Shown here piece after piece: positions 47,729 to 61,330 of a stretch of DNA of 64,000 bases. The notes beneath the pieces are model-generated. The model made no database searches. It saw only the letters and a program-made list of their open reading frames with translations, and was not told the DNA's origin. Positions within the stretch are counted from its first letter, which is position 1. The number at the start of each line of letters is the position of its first letter. The stretch is taken from contig OU015491.1 of NCBI GenBank assembly GCA_907164885.2, positions 118,735,931 through 118,799,930 of the forward strand, read 5' to 3'. Source of the stretch: Dolomedes plantarius. Lineage: Eukaryota > Arthropoda > Arachnida > Araneae > Dolomedidae. Made by a program: the position numbers and the translations under genes.

Positions 47729-48405
47729 GTAAGACATTAATAATGCTTAGCTACATTTAAAATCATGCAATATTATAATGCGTCGTTCAGTTTCATGTAT
47801 TAAAAACTTACTAAGAATACGTAGCTATTAAAAAGTAGTGTTTTTTTAATTATTCCCACAACTTGTAAGTAATTAGATTAAAATTATTTGAATAAATTTA
47901 CTATAAATCTATATTTGTGATGCAATCCATGAAAATGTACCTTAATCGGAAAAGTAAATTTCCTAGGAGAGAGAGAAAAATCTCGTTCAATGCTAAATTA
48001 TCGATTTTCAGGTTTCAACATTAGCTGATTTTGATATTTGGCAACATGTTTACAAAAGATTAGAATTCTACAATATGTATTTTGCTGCGTGTGAGTCTAT
48101 GAAGTCAAAAAATAACAATCAAAATATTATAATAAAGTCAATATATAATCACAGTCAAAACTATGATTTTTTACTCCTTTAAAACGCTATACTCCCTTAT
48201 TTTCCAACCGATCCAGCTGATCTTTTTTTAAATAGTCTCTAAAAGTCTGCTGGATAAGATACACTTAAATCCTAGAAATAATTTTTTTCATCCTGTGACG
48301 ATATGGACAGTTTCTTCCAGTTAGCTGAACATAGATTAATTCAAAAATATGGAGTTTTGGATTTTAAATAAAATATTTAATCATATACAATATTTACACA
48401 CTTAC
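47729..48405. other. A+T-rich intron, nothing recognised
   Basis: No supported feature. Confidence 0.5.
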
Positions 48406-49000
48406 ATGACACAATTACATGAAATATTACAGTCATAACCGTCCTAAGGCACCGGGGAGTTAAGATTCTTCCCCAAACAGTCAGAGTCCACTGACTACGT
48501 GATACCGCACTAAGCCCGGGATTCAAGTTCCCCAAAAATGTAATCTGGCCCAAGTCCTCAGGTCAATCACCGTCTGAGAGTAGATCTGAAGTCCATCTGA
48601 CTGTTTTTCTGTCCGAGGTTCACCACGAAATTTCTAAGCACCTCCCTCTCGAACATATTCCGACCTATCATGCGTTGGTTCATTTGTTTACTCGCTAATT
48701 TTTGAAACCAGTGACCTCAGCTACTTCAACGTTCGAGAATTTCCCACGCAGAGGGACGAACAGACCCCTTTGTACTTTAAGAATGTCAGACTCTCGGCGT
48801 ATGGCCTTTGTCGCAGGGTGACAGCCTCTTGCCAGTGGACAAGGAGAGAAGCTCCGCCCCTCAGCCCGGCGATGACCATCAGTCACTTAGTTCGACAGCA
48901 GATGGCAACCCTCTCCACTGCCCCCTCTGTTGCTAAGGACAGGCAGCTCTCGGGTGACAAAGACACATCACATATATTCCCACGGCTGACTGCTTGAAGA
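48406..49000. other. G+C-rich segment, unclassified repeat candidate
   Basis: About 600 bp with GC-rich words (GGCACCGGGGAGTT, CAGCCCGGCGATGACC) in an A+T-rich intron. No protein motif, tRNA boxes of good quality or terminal repeats were found. The composition suggests inserted DNA such as an LTR or satellite-like unit. Confidence 0.4.
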
Positions 49001-49898
49001 ATTTCCTATTCTTCACAATCCTAATCGGAATCGATTCCTGGTCTGCATTTTATGATGACATGTGAATTAATTCTTATAATTTGAAAAAGGCGAGAAAAAT
49101 TGATGTCTACATTTACATGATGTAAAAGACATTTAAAAAAAATATTAAATAATAATGCATCTCCCGCGGAAATACTTCAGAACGTATAAAACGTTTCGAA
49201 ATACGATTATAACTTCCTAAGGATCTTGGGCTATTTGCAAAATCAACAGCAGCTGAAAAGCTGAAGTGAAATCCACAATTTATTCTAAAGTTGAATAATA
49301 AATAATTTATCTCCAATAACGTCCATAATTTATTCCATTTACGATAATTTTTTGTGTAAACTTTCAAGGCATTACAAGAATTCATTTTCCAGGACTTGTT
49401 GAGAACAATAATATTGTAAATGATGTTCTTAATAAAATCCATAGTGGTACATGTAAACGGCAGCTGTCTTCAGATAAGCAGAATTTAGTTAAGTTTTTAT
49501 ATAACCGTAAATCTTTAATAGGAGCTCTGGCTGTATCTAAGAAATTTGGGATTCGTCGATACAGACAATCACTCTAATTAATCCAAAAAAGAACTAAAAT
49601 GGTATTAAACCGACAGCTTGTCATTTTGACGTTAATTGAAGATTTATAAAATCTATCGCTCACTATTTTATTTTAAATACGGTTTTATGCTTCACTGTGC
49701 TCTACATAAAGAGATGAAGCCAAAAAAAATCATTAAAGGGAAGAACATCTTTTTAATCACTGTTCTTTGATTCATGTCTAGCAATATAGGCGTAACTAGG
49801 TTTTTATGTGATGTAAAACCAAAACTGATAAAAAAGAAGGTTGCTAAATAATTGGACTAAAATACTATCGCCGGAATGAAAACTTATTATTTTCCCCC
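49001..49898. other. A+T-rich intron, nothing recognised
   Basis: No supported feature. Confidence 0.5.
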
Positions 49899-50105
49899 CT
49901 AATGCGGAGACACTTTGTCGGGAGACATTCGCCATTTGTTCTTCACCGCTGTTTTGCTGGCTACTTTATAATGGAAGCACCATTTCGGTGAGCCAGCATT
50001 GTTCCCTATGAGGGGGACGACACGGAAGAAACCAAGCCTTATTCGGGATTTGAACCGGAGCCCGCTGCGTGACAGCTCAAGATACTAACCACCATAACAC
50101 TCTTA
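49899..50105 (-). mobile_element. tRNA(Asp)-derived SINE, minus strand
   Basis: On the minus strand the head reads GAGTGTTATGGTGGTTAGTA, then CTTGAGCTGTCACGCAGCGG (anticodon-arm region resembling tRNA-Asp, with GTC) and GGTTCAAATCCCG (box B). The body continues to about 49899. A headless relative lies at 18099-18213. No clean target duplication was found. Confidence 0.8.
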
Positions 50106-50428
50106 AATTAAAAGGCATTAAAAGTAAGCAAGATACTGAAATGGGAATTGCATAATGTCCAAAAAGAATGCTGCTCAAACGTATGCACTTAGTTACCAAG
50201 GGAGTATTATAGATATAATTTTATATGATTTCTTTACGATTTAGCTTCAGTCATCTTGAATTCCAGAATTTTTGTTTTCATGCAAGCGATTCGAAGGAGA
50301 TTAGGTGATCTAACTACCATCGGACTGAAATTATTTGAATAAAATATGAAGAGTTTTTTAAATTGTAATTTCTACTTTAAATTACTCCGTTTGAACTTCA
50401 CATTCTCCATTTTTAATAGCTTCTGATA

Positions 50429-50926
50429 AGGGCCTGATTTAGAAAATTCTTGACTATAGTCCCAACTCGGGATGGAGGCCCCCTAACACTGATGTGGACG
50501 TAAAATTTCCAAAATTGACACACAAAAAAAAAATCAAGAATCATTGTGAAAGCACCATTTTACCAAGAATTGGCTATTTGAAGCGTAGAAGCCTAGAACA
50601 TTTTCAAATAACAAAAAGCAATACATCATATTAACTTCATCATTAAAACACCAATACAATGCAACCAGAAAAACTTATTAATCCCTTATATACACTCTAA
50701 CATACATATGATGAACTATACATATAACTATACATATGATGAACGAATCACCAAATTTGAAAGGATATATGAAAAAACTACTATTAAAAAAAGGAAAAAT
50801 AAAAAAATTTTGAATTGGAAATGTTTTCCTTTTTTCCTTTTAAAATAAAAATTTTGGGGGGGGGCCCCACCATTCAAGGGCCCCTAGGCCCGGAACTACT
50901 GGGCCTAATGGAAAATCAGGGCCTGC
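50429..50926. mobile_element. hAT-type MITE
   Basis: Ends AGGGCCTGATTTAGAAAA and (inverted) GCAGGCCCTGATTTTCC; flanking 8-mers TTCTGATA (50421-50428) and TTCTGACA (50927-50934) match at 7 of 8 positions. The right subterminal region is rich in GGGCCC/CCTAGGCCC, as in many hAT MITEs. No coding sequence. Confidence 0.82.
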
Positions 50927-51034
50927 TTCTGACACTAATTTAATACTTAACAATCATAATGGCATCTTTCTGTAAAACATCTTTTAAACTTAAATAAATA
51001 GATTTTCCTTTTGATTTACTTTATACAAGGTCGG

Positions 51035-51272
51035 CAATTTGAAGCGTAGAAACCTAGAACATTTTCGAATAACAAAAAGCAATACATCATATTAACTTCA
51101 TCATTAAAACCCCAATACAATGTAACCAGAAAAACTTATTAATCCCTTATATACACTCTAACATACGTATGATGTACGTTACACGTCTAACATACGTATA
51201 CGTCTAACATACGTACGTCTAACATACGTATGATGACATACGTATGATACGTATGACTCTAACATACGTATG
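51035..51272. repeat. Duplicated MITE fragment plus ACATACGTATG cluster
   Basis: 51035-51180 duplicates 50569-50715, part of the neighbouring MITE (shared TTTGAAGCGTAGAA.CCTAGA and AACCAGAAAAACTTATTAAT). It then runs into seven or so copies of the palindromic word CATACGTATG at 51170-51272, which end exactly at the foldback mariner. The palindromic cluster may be a product of repeated local copying. Confidence 0.8.
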
Positions 51273-52028
51273 ATAAAGTAACCGGACAATTTTTTATAAA
51301 TAAGAAAAATATTACTCACCTTCAAATAAATTTATCTCCTTCAAAATAATCGCCAAAGGAGTCTATACAAATTTTCCAAAATTTTTTCAAATCATCGAAG
51401 CACTGTTTATAGGCGTTGGAACTAACCGTTCGCAAAATACGTATAACATTTGATTAAATATCCGAGACGTTTTCAAATCTCTGTCCTTTCATGGATTTTG
51501 TATTTTTTCATTTCAAAGGACTTATTCACCACGAATTTGTTCCTGAAAATCAAACAATTAATCAATATTTTTACAAGGAGGTGCTTTTTCGATTAAGATA
51601 CCGGATAAGGCGAGTTAGGAAGGAACCGTTTGATTCTGGGCAAAGGTTTCTTTTACACGATAATTCTAGGCCCCATACAGCAATTCTTGTACAACAATAT
51701 CTTGCTAAGCATTCAATTACAGTGATAAATCACCCACCATATTCTCCCGACTTATCGCCAGCTGATTTTTTTCTTTTTCCGCAGCTTAAGATGGCCATGA
51801 AAGGACAGAGATTTGAAAATGTCTCGGATATTAAATCAAATGTTACGCGTATTTTGCGAACGGTTAGTTCCAATGACTATAAACAGTGTTTCAATGACTT
51901 AAAGAAACGTTGGAAAAATTGTATAGACTCCTTTGGCGATTATTTTGAAAGAGATAAATTTATTTGAAGGTGAGTAATCTTTTTCTTATTTATAAAAAAT
52001 TGTCCGGTTACTTTATGGGCGCACCTTG
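51273..52028 (+). mobile_element. Foldback mariner derivative (about 220-bp arms)
   Basis: The left arm 51274-51494 is an inverted copy of 51795-52013, covering the C-terminal transposase codons, the stop and the 3' UTR up to AAAGTAACCGGACAATTTTT. The right end finishes GGGCGCACCTTG before TA. The outermost part of the left arm is missing at 51273; a CAAGGT start after TA at 51030 may be its displaced tip, separated by the duplicated MITE fragment. The centre carries a + strand transposase C-terminal half. Confidence 0.88.
51491..51967 (+). pseudogene. Mariner transposase, C-terminal catalytic half
   Basis: About 158 codons open to a natural stop: FHFKGLIHHEFVPENQTINQ, then YFYKEVLFRLRYRIRR, FLLHDNSRPHTA (second catalytic Asp), HPPYSPDLSPADFFLFPQLK (third Asp) and NDLKKRWKNCIDSFGDYFE. 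The N-terminal DNA-binding domain and the first Asp block are absent. The first codons (MDFVFF) already run out of the left foldback arm, so the Met is an artefact of the rearrangement. No frameshift is present, so it looks young. Confidence 0.92.
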
Positions 52029-52179
52029 TATAAAAATCTTAAATTATTAAAATGAAAGGTGTTGAAAATAAATATAACTGTTTGTTAAATGCAGCGCATA
52101 ACTTCGAGATTCTTTGATCTTCCGAAGCTAAGTTTTTTCCCCCACAGTAACTACATAAATTGTTTTTTTTCTTATATAG

Positions 52180-52258
52180 AGGACAGAGGACATCATATAA
52201 CCGTCGTGCTGTCCGTAGTGGTGGTATTCCTTTTAGTGGGCTCCATTGCACTGTACAG
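52180..52258 (+). CDS. Npr1-like: Natriuretic-peptide-receptor-like guanylyl cyclase, transmembrane exon
   Basis: Acceptor TTTTTTTTCTTATATAG; donor GTATGT. After completing a Gln codon (C+AG) it reads DRGHHITVVLSVVVVFLLVG then SIALYR, ending in phase 2. The hydrophobic run from ITVV to SIALY is about 20 residues, a single transmembrane helix, followed by Tyr-Arg at the cytoplasmic edge as in vertebrate NPR (IYRK). The kinase-homology, hinge and guanylyl cyclase exons must follow after an intron of more than 11.7 kb; none is found before the window end. Position and phase continuity with 47728 make the assignment firm. Confidence 0.94.
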
Positions 52259-52397
52259 GTATGTATAGAAGAGTAATAAGCATTAAATTATGTGGAAAAT
52301 ACCGACTTATGTGTTGCGATAATTCGAAATGTAACTTGCGGCTATAAAAAAGCCATGTTAAAGATCTGGAAATTTTTAGTATACCAAAAAGTAAGTA

Positions 52398-53637
52398 CAG
52401 GGTGATTATAATTAAAGTTCGACTTTCAAAAAGATGTAAAAAAGAAGAACCACTGGTCAGAATGACCTGAAATTTGACCTGAATATACGCAAAGAAGGGG
52501 GAAAGGGTATAGCATAAAAAAAATAGTTACCAATTTTAGCAATAGATGGCGGTTTATTTGTCATAACGTAAATGGGTTCGGCTACCAGTGACATTTGAAT
52601 CCCAATGCGACGGCTATTGTTTGAGTTGCAAGTTAAACGAAATGTACTGCTCAATGTGCATGACTGTATCGGTGTTTTACTGAAAAAATGACTTCCAACT
52701 CATTCAGCAGCTGTGGCACTTTCAGTGGAAAGCCCATCCACCGCGACAAGATCATGCCACATCGGATGGGAAATATCGGTTTTTAATTGCCATGAGACAA
52801 GAAATGTTCAATATGCTGTCTACAGTTTTCTGCTACAAGTTGAAACCGGACCAGTGGTGAACGCTATGGGGTGGCTTTGCACAACCATATCATTTCAAAG
52901 CTTCCAACAGCATGTGTGGGTAGCATAATTTTTATGCAAGATGGAGCTCCTCCACACATTGCAAATCCAGTGAAGCAGCTGCCAAACTGGCATTTCGGAA
53001 GTGATATAATTATCAGTCGTCATTTTCCAACAGCCTGGCGATTTCTGGCTGTGGGGTTATCTGAAAAATCTTGTATTCGGTGGTCCGACTGCCAACTTAG
53101 ATTAATTATAGACACGCATTACGCAACACATTCACAACGTCACCACTGATACACTCCGATCTGTTGTGGAACATGCTGTTTTTCGGTTTCAACTTGTGTC
53201 AGAAAACGGTGGACAGCATATTTAACATTTCTTGAGCAAGTCTTGCGACAGTTAAAATCCTATTTCTCCTATCCGATGTGGCAGCAACTTGTGGTGGATG
53301 GGCTTTCCACTAAGAGTGCCACAACTGCTGAATGACTTTGAAGTCATTTTTTCAGCAAAAAACTGATACAGTCATGCACATTGAACATTACAGTTTGTTT
53401 AACCTGCAACTCAAACAATAGCCATCGTATTGGGATTCAAATGTCACTGGTAGCCGAACCCATTTACGTTAAAACGAATAAAGCGCCATCTATTGCTAAA
53501 ATTTTGAACTATTTTTTTCTTATGCCGTAGCCTTCCCCCATTCGTTTGGTACATTCAGGTCAAATTTCAGGTCATTCTCACCAGTGGTTCTTTTTTTACA
53601 GCTTTTTGAAAGTCCAATTTTAATTATAAACACCCTG
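52398..53637 (+). mobile_element. Foldback mariner derivative, 1.24 kb (about 450-bp arms)
   Basis: Ends CAGGGTGATTATAATTAAAG and (inverted) CAGGGTGTTTATAATTAAAA, each next to TA. The inverted match runs about 450 bp inwards (52398-52850 versus 53200-53637), through AATAGATGGCG, TAACGTAAATGGGTTCGGCT, TTCAGCAGYTGTGGCACT and into coding sequence GTTGAAACC. The left arm is thus an inverted copy of the element's own 3' end. The MITE at 23406 is a shorter relative. Confidence 0.92.
52930..53219 (+). pseudogene. Mariner-family transposase C-terminal remnant
   Basis: Reads FMQDGAPPHIANPVKQLPNW (second catalytic Asp), then ISRHFPTAW. The next residues of the family (PPRSPDL.PC) are deleted, and the frame shifts to DFWLWGYLKNLVFGGPTANL, then a gap and HNVTTDTLRSVVEHAVFRFQ, LVSENGGQHI and a stop at about 53219. 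The deletion joins TGGC to GATTTC and removes the spacer before the third Asp. The text FQLVAEN..QHIEHF is also readable on the minus strand of the left arm (about 52800-52850), proving the inverted duplication of the 3' end. Confidence 0.9.
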
Positions 53638-53639
53638 TA

Positions 53640-54494
53640 TCTAGTATATAATATATTTTAAATGAGATAATGGTAATAAATAACGATATTACAGTATAAA
53701 ATAACGGTTTGTGTTATTATTCATAGCATTTAAATTGATTTTATGTGTATTTCATTGAGGGTTCTTCCCGGTTTCTGGAATTGTGGATAGTACTTACTTG
53801 TTTAACATATAGTTGGTTTAATATTTAAGGTAAGTTGTTTTACATTGTGACAGTACATAGTCGTTTCGTTATTTAACGCATTTTACTCTCTTAACTTCTT
53901 TAAATGTCCTCTATCAACGTTATCACATGATCCGACCTATCCGATACACTTTGATACACAATAGGGCAGAAATTTAGGACTAAATCCATGTCTATAAATG
54001 CGGCTGTTATGAACCCTTTTCTTACTTACACTGTTTGGTGCGTTCTCTCATAAACTTTACTTTTTTGACAAAGCCTCAATTGTCTTTCAAAATCCACTTT
54101 CTTATTATTCACAATACCTGTAAAGAAAAAAAAAATGACTGTAGTACTGTATACCGACCTTTAGAACATCCTGTATTTTGTGAACTATTCATTAGGTAGT
54201 ACATATATTTCTAATCTAAATTTTTCCCCTAAATGAAATTGTTAAAGAAATGGTTCACTCAATTGTTTTTAATTTCTACACTTTTTAAAACTTTTCTAAT
54301 AAAGTTTTTAAAGGATATTTAGCCAAGAGACGTCTTTATCTGCGTCTAAAACTCCTCGACTTATGCAGTTAATTCTTTGCAGAATTCTTTCCGCGTATGT
54401 AGAAAGAGCGAGATCCGCGTATGTAGTAAGTCGATATTTACCAGGAAATGCGGCACAAGTCTCAATGGCGTGATTGGCCGCTTGATTCCTGTAA
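53640..54494. other. A+T-rich intron, nothing recognised
   Basis: No supported feature. Confidence 0.5.
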
Positions 54495-54696
54495 TGGCGC
54501 AATTCCACTGAGGCAAGACTGGACGACATGAGGCATGATACTTGTTTCCTAGTGTTGCCTGATTATAGATGTGATACAAAATTCAATAATGTCGCAAGCG
54601 GAATTTGTCTCCACACATCGCATGCTCTTTGTTGTTTATGCGTGTAGCATGCGTCTAAAACGATTCCAACTTCAGACAACTTCAGTTTGGTGAATC

Positions 54697-55172
54697 ATGT
54701 CTTTACAAACAGTCGCAGCAGCTGCTTATTTGGTAATAGCTTTCAAACGTAAAAAAAGGAAGAAAGCCACGGTGGTGGAGAAGAAAACTATATGTTGATG
54801 GTCAAGAAACTCAGCATATTTTTTACAACAAGTTGGTTGCTGACGATGAAGCTTTATTTCGAAATTTTACACGAATGAGTAAAGAAGATTTTGAGTACTT
54901 GCATAAAAAATGTCTCACCTACTATAAAAAAAAATGATACCAACTTTCAGGAAGCAATACCACCTCGTGTGAGGTTGTTAGTGACATTGAGATATTTGAC
55001 TACGGGTGATAGCTATCTATCACTTATGTATCTATTTCGGATACCTAAGCCAAGTATTTCTCGAATTATTCTAAAGGTATGCAGAGCTTTGATCGACGTT
55101 GTATATGATTTTATCAGGGTAAGAAAAATTATGAATATATTAAACCATTTATTTTACCATACAAATACTTAA
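54697..55172 (+). pseudogene. HARBI1-like transposase, N-terminal part
   Basis: Begins MSLQTVAAAAYLV then, after small shifts, KLVADDEALFRNFTRMSKED, FEYLHKKCLTYY. A frameshift in an A run near 54930 moves to IKKNDTNFQEAIPPRVRLLV, TLRYLTTGDSYLSLMYLFRI and PKPSISRIILKVCRALIDVV. This is the N-terminal region of PIF/Harbinger DDE nucleases (HARBI1 fold; established). A GTAAGA donor-like site follows at 55119, matching an intron position common in these genes. The catalytic DDE part is absent, replaced by the minus-strand gene. Confidence 0.86.
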
Positions 55173-55199
55173 AAGATGTTTATTAATACAAGATTTCAA

Positions 55200-56100
55200 G
55201 TCAATTTGTCAGAGTTATTAATAAGGAATTCAGAAAGTATTGGAAAGGCCAAAATATTTTCTGAGTGCCTGGATGTTCCTTGAGATTGAGAAAATATCGA
55301 TGTAGATGCCTCAGAGGTTAGAACAGTATAACTATAGTTCCTTTGAAGAGGTGTACGCGAGGGTGTACTAGTATAAGTAGGCATATTCTCGGTCCCACAG
55401 GATAGAACTGTGCACAAATAATACTGTCACAGTTGTAAAGAGGTGTACTGGCATGACTAGGTTCATCATATTTGTCCATAGCTGCTTCAAATAACGTATT
55501 ATTTATTATGTGCTTAACCTTTGTTCGTGGTCTAGAGCTTAAATTTTGCAGCTTATTAGCCACATGTTGCACAATCATGTCTTTGACATTCGTTTTTCAT
55601 AATACAATATGCCTCCTCTTCGCGATCCGAAGGAAATAAACCCTTCCGTGTATTTTTAGGGGCAATATATTTTTCACGTTTCTCTCCACAGCTATTTTTG
55701 TCGCGTTTATTGCTCACTCCAAGTAGCTTTCCAGACTCATTCACTACTAATTGGGCGACTCATTGATTCGACTCATTGAGCAGTTGACGATGTTGATTTA
55801 GGTACATTGACGTCCACTATAAAACTTAAAAGCTCAAATGCAAACTATTTCCCTTTTCTGCTGGGAGGATGAGCCAATCTCTTTTGATTGTAATATTTTT
55901 CGCTCAGGATGAAATATGCTGAACGCAAATTCTTGATTTTCTCTTTTTTATACCCCCAAGCTACCGTACAATTGCATTTACTCGCTAACTGACTTAACTT
56001 AACATTTTTATTTCTAATGTCTTTATAATCACTAAGTTTCTTGTTCCATAAGTCGGGTGAATTATGGTAATCTTCCATAAATGACGTGGTGTTTTGATTA
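55200..56100 (-). pseudogene. Myb/SANT-like (MADF) protein of the Harbinger element
   Basis: Minus strand: MEDYHNSPDLWNKKLSDYKD, IRNKNVKLSQLASKCN, YKKEKIKNLRSAYF form a MADF-type DNA-binding domain (three-helix, W/L pattern). Further down are LFPSDREEEAYCIMKNEC, and, after a frameshift near 55570, VANKLQNLSSRPRTKVKHII, NNTLFEAAMDKY. This is the second protein of Harbinger elements, which assists transposase DNA binding and nuclear import (established for the superfamily). The N-terminus is cut by the Helitron at 56101; stops and shifts make it non-functional. Confidence 0.8.
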
Positions 56101-56788
56101 CTAGCCGCTGCGCGACCAGCATGGTCGCTTTTAGATTTATATTTTCTTTTGCAACAACTCAATTGAAAGTAACATATGTAAGGAATGTTACCATTACCTG
56201 TCATCATAAATATACGCTGTTAAGGGGTAGTGAAAACTCAGACAAAAAATTTATAATCATTGATAAATTCACTATAAGGCTGATTCTAAAACATCATGAT
56301 TAAAAAATGTGAATTTCCATTACTTCAGAACAGAGTTAAAGATAAGTCTGAGAAACCCAACACCAACGATTTTAAAAATTATATCTCTCACTGTATGTAC
56401 TATTTTTCAAAACTAAGATATCTACACTTTATCATTACATCGAATAAGAAATTGTTGGGGAAAATTTTCACTTATAAAGTGGAATGAAAATTCAGCAAAT
56501 ACTAAAATATAGTATAGATTACATTTCTCTCTGTATGTATTATTGTTCGCAATTCAGATATCTCCACTTAATCATATTAAATGAATAAATTAAAATTATT
56601 TCGTGTATAAATTAAAATTATTCATGAGTAAAATGCAGCAATTAAATTGTACCAAATTACGTGCTATCGTCGAGCCACACGCGGACGGCCGCTAATGTTT
56701 ACATCCGGTAGTTGCAGTCGTTGCCATTCAGATTGTAGAAATATCGTCGATTTTTGTGCCGCATACCTACGCGTTTTATATATATAGA
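56101..56788 (-). mobile_element. Helitron copy A, minus strand, 688 bp
   Basis: Minus strand: 5' TCTATATATATAAAACGCGT at 56788, 3' end GCGCAGCGGCTAG at 56101, followed by T. The interior contains the minisatellite unit also seen at 14100-14530. There is no Rep/helicase. It is inserted in the MADF gene, so a readable frame of about 35 codons from the Helitron end (..KSDHAGRAAASNQN) continues into MADF coding sequence. Confidence 0.9.
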
Positions 56789-57637
56789 CTAGCTGCTGCG
56801 CGACCAGCCTGGTCTCTTTTAGTTTTATATTTTCTTTTGCAAAACAACTCAACTGAAAGTAACAAATGTAAGGAATGTTACCACTACCTGCCATCATAAA
56901 TATACTTTGTTAAGGGATATTCTCTATAAGGCTGATTTTAAAAAAACGTGATTAAAAGATGTGAATTTCCATTACCTCAGAACAGAGTTAAAGATAAGAC
57001 TGAGAAACCCAACACCAATGATTTGATAAATTACTTCCCTCTCTGTATGTACAATTTTTCAAAAATAAGATATCTACACTTTATCATTACATCAAATAAG
57101 AAATTGCTGGAGAAAATTTTTTTCACTTAAAAAAATGGAGTAAAAATTCAGCAAGTACTAAAATATAGTGTGGATTACATCACTCTCTGTATGTACTATT
57201 GTTCACATTTCATTTATCTACACTTAATCATATCAAATAATAAATTGTTAGGAAAATTTCTTCATTTATAAAAATGGAGTAAAATTTCATCACGTACTGA
57301 AAAAAAGTGTAGAAAATTAACTATTACTGGCTCTTGGTTGCTATGCTGACAACAGTTAAGCCTAACTTCGCAATCATTTATGCTCTTTTTCCCTCCTCTC
57401 CATTGATGAATTATTTCATTTTTGCTTTCTTTCTTGAGACTGTTCTCAAATTTCACCTGATCGTGCAGCTCACTTTCGAGCATTCCTGATTTCAGTGCGT
57501 AAATCGATGCTGACACGTGGTTGCAAATTGCGGCCGGCCGGTAATGTTTACATCTGGTAGTTGCAGCCGTTGCCATTCAGAGTGTATAAATAGCGTCGAT
57601 TTTTGTGCCGCATACCTACGCGTTTTATTTATATAGA
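56789..57637 (-). mobile_element. Helitron copy B, minus strand, joined head-to-tail to copy A
   Basis: The 3' end GCGCAGCAGCTAG at 56789 is immediately followed (minus strand) by the TC 5' end of copy A at 56788; the 5' end TCTATATAAATAAAACGCG is at 57637, preceded by A. It shares minisatellite and both termini with the other copies but carries an additional segment of about 250 bp (57310-57560) not seen in copy A. Confidence 0.9.
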
Positions 57638-57892
57638 TTCTAGTTCACGTCGCATGATACAAGCCGCACAGATCTGCTGACCGTTGGATAACGACGACAC
57701 TGTTCGACACGATGAGTCCTATCGAAAGGTGACGCATGCGTCCCGGCAACAACGATCAACTTGTAGCATGCGGCAAGGAGACTTGCTGTTTTGTCGATTC
57801 TTGTTCCTTCAATCGAAAGACTGTGTGTAGCATGCGTCAATGTCGCATGCTACCTGTTGCCTAAAAGTTGTCTCAGTGGAATTGCGCCTTTA

Positions 57893-58023
57893 GTTTTTCG
57901 ACCATCATCGTATGGACGATAGCAGCAAATGTTAATGACTAAATATCGAAATGACATCCGTTTTTCAATCATTTTCAGTGAAATACTTTTTATTTAAATA
58001 TGAAAATGCAACATACATATATT
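57893..58023. other. Short intron stretch
   Basis: Nothing recognised. Confidence 0.4.
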
Positions 58024-58591
58024 ATACTAGATAGTACCCGTGAAAACTTGACGGTAAATAATTGAACAGTTCCAATAAAAAAAAATTTCATAACCTTATT
58101 AAAATATTAGAAAATTTTACAGAATATTAGCTGTTTTGCAATCCGATTTGTTGCAATTTAGAACATTTAAATTTACTTGAATGTTTGCAGTCTGATTTGT
58201 TAATTTTAAATTGTTAAATTAAAATTGAATTAAATTAAATTGTTAAATTAAATAAGAAATTGAAATCGAATATAAATCGTTATAAAAGTACTATTAAAGG
58301 TAATATTAAAAATACAGTAATAAGCAGAAATTACAAAGACTATCATCGTAATAGAATGCTTTACGAAAAATCACATGAAAGCCACATGTGAGCACATGAA
58401 AGCCACGTGTGTCGGCAAGTTAGAAATATTCAATTAACACTTTTAAAAATTTAAGAAAATTTTGCTGTGATGTTACGTATTCTCTTTGAAAAGCATGCTA
58501 CCGTACGGACAGTTTTAAACATATCACTACGCATGCGTTGAGTTTGCAACTTTCCGAAAATACAAAATTTGACATTATTGTAATATCTGGT
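58024..58591. repeat. CCCGT..TGACGG family repeat, copy 2
   Basis: Starts CTAGATAGTACCCGTGAAAA followed by CTTGACGG, similar to 21203-21236. Near 58520 it contains TTTTAAACATATCACTACGCATGCG, comparable with TTTAAACATGCCACTGATCATGCG at 21595. The family and its true ends are unknown. Confidence 0.55.

Positions 58592-61330
<2,739 letters not shown>

Larger units (their letters stand above)
54495..57889. mobile_element. PIF/Harbinger transposon carrying two Helitrons
   Basis: Ends TGGCGCAATTCCACTGAG and (inverted) AGGCGCAATTCCACTGAG, flanked by TAA (54492-54494) and TTA (57890-57892), the TWA target type of this superfamily. Subterminal GTAGCATGCGTC words occur at both sides. Inside are the expected two genes in opposite orientations: a + strand HARBI1-type transposase fragment and a minus-strand Myb/SANT-like or MADF protein. 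The right half consists of two inserted Helitrons. Confidence 0.87.

Noticed and set aside
48695..48997. Protein genes in the G+C-rich segment near 48.8 kb
   Set aside because: Open frames on both strands reflect low stop frequency in G+C-rich DNA; no motif is recognised.
49990..50105. Functional tRNA-Asp gene on the minus strand
   Set aside because: The head is followed by a SINE body shared with 18099-18213, and the acceptor stem is not complementary; it is a SINE head.
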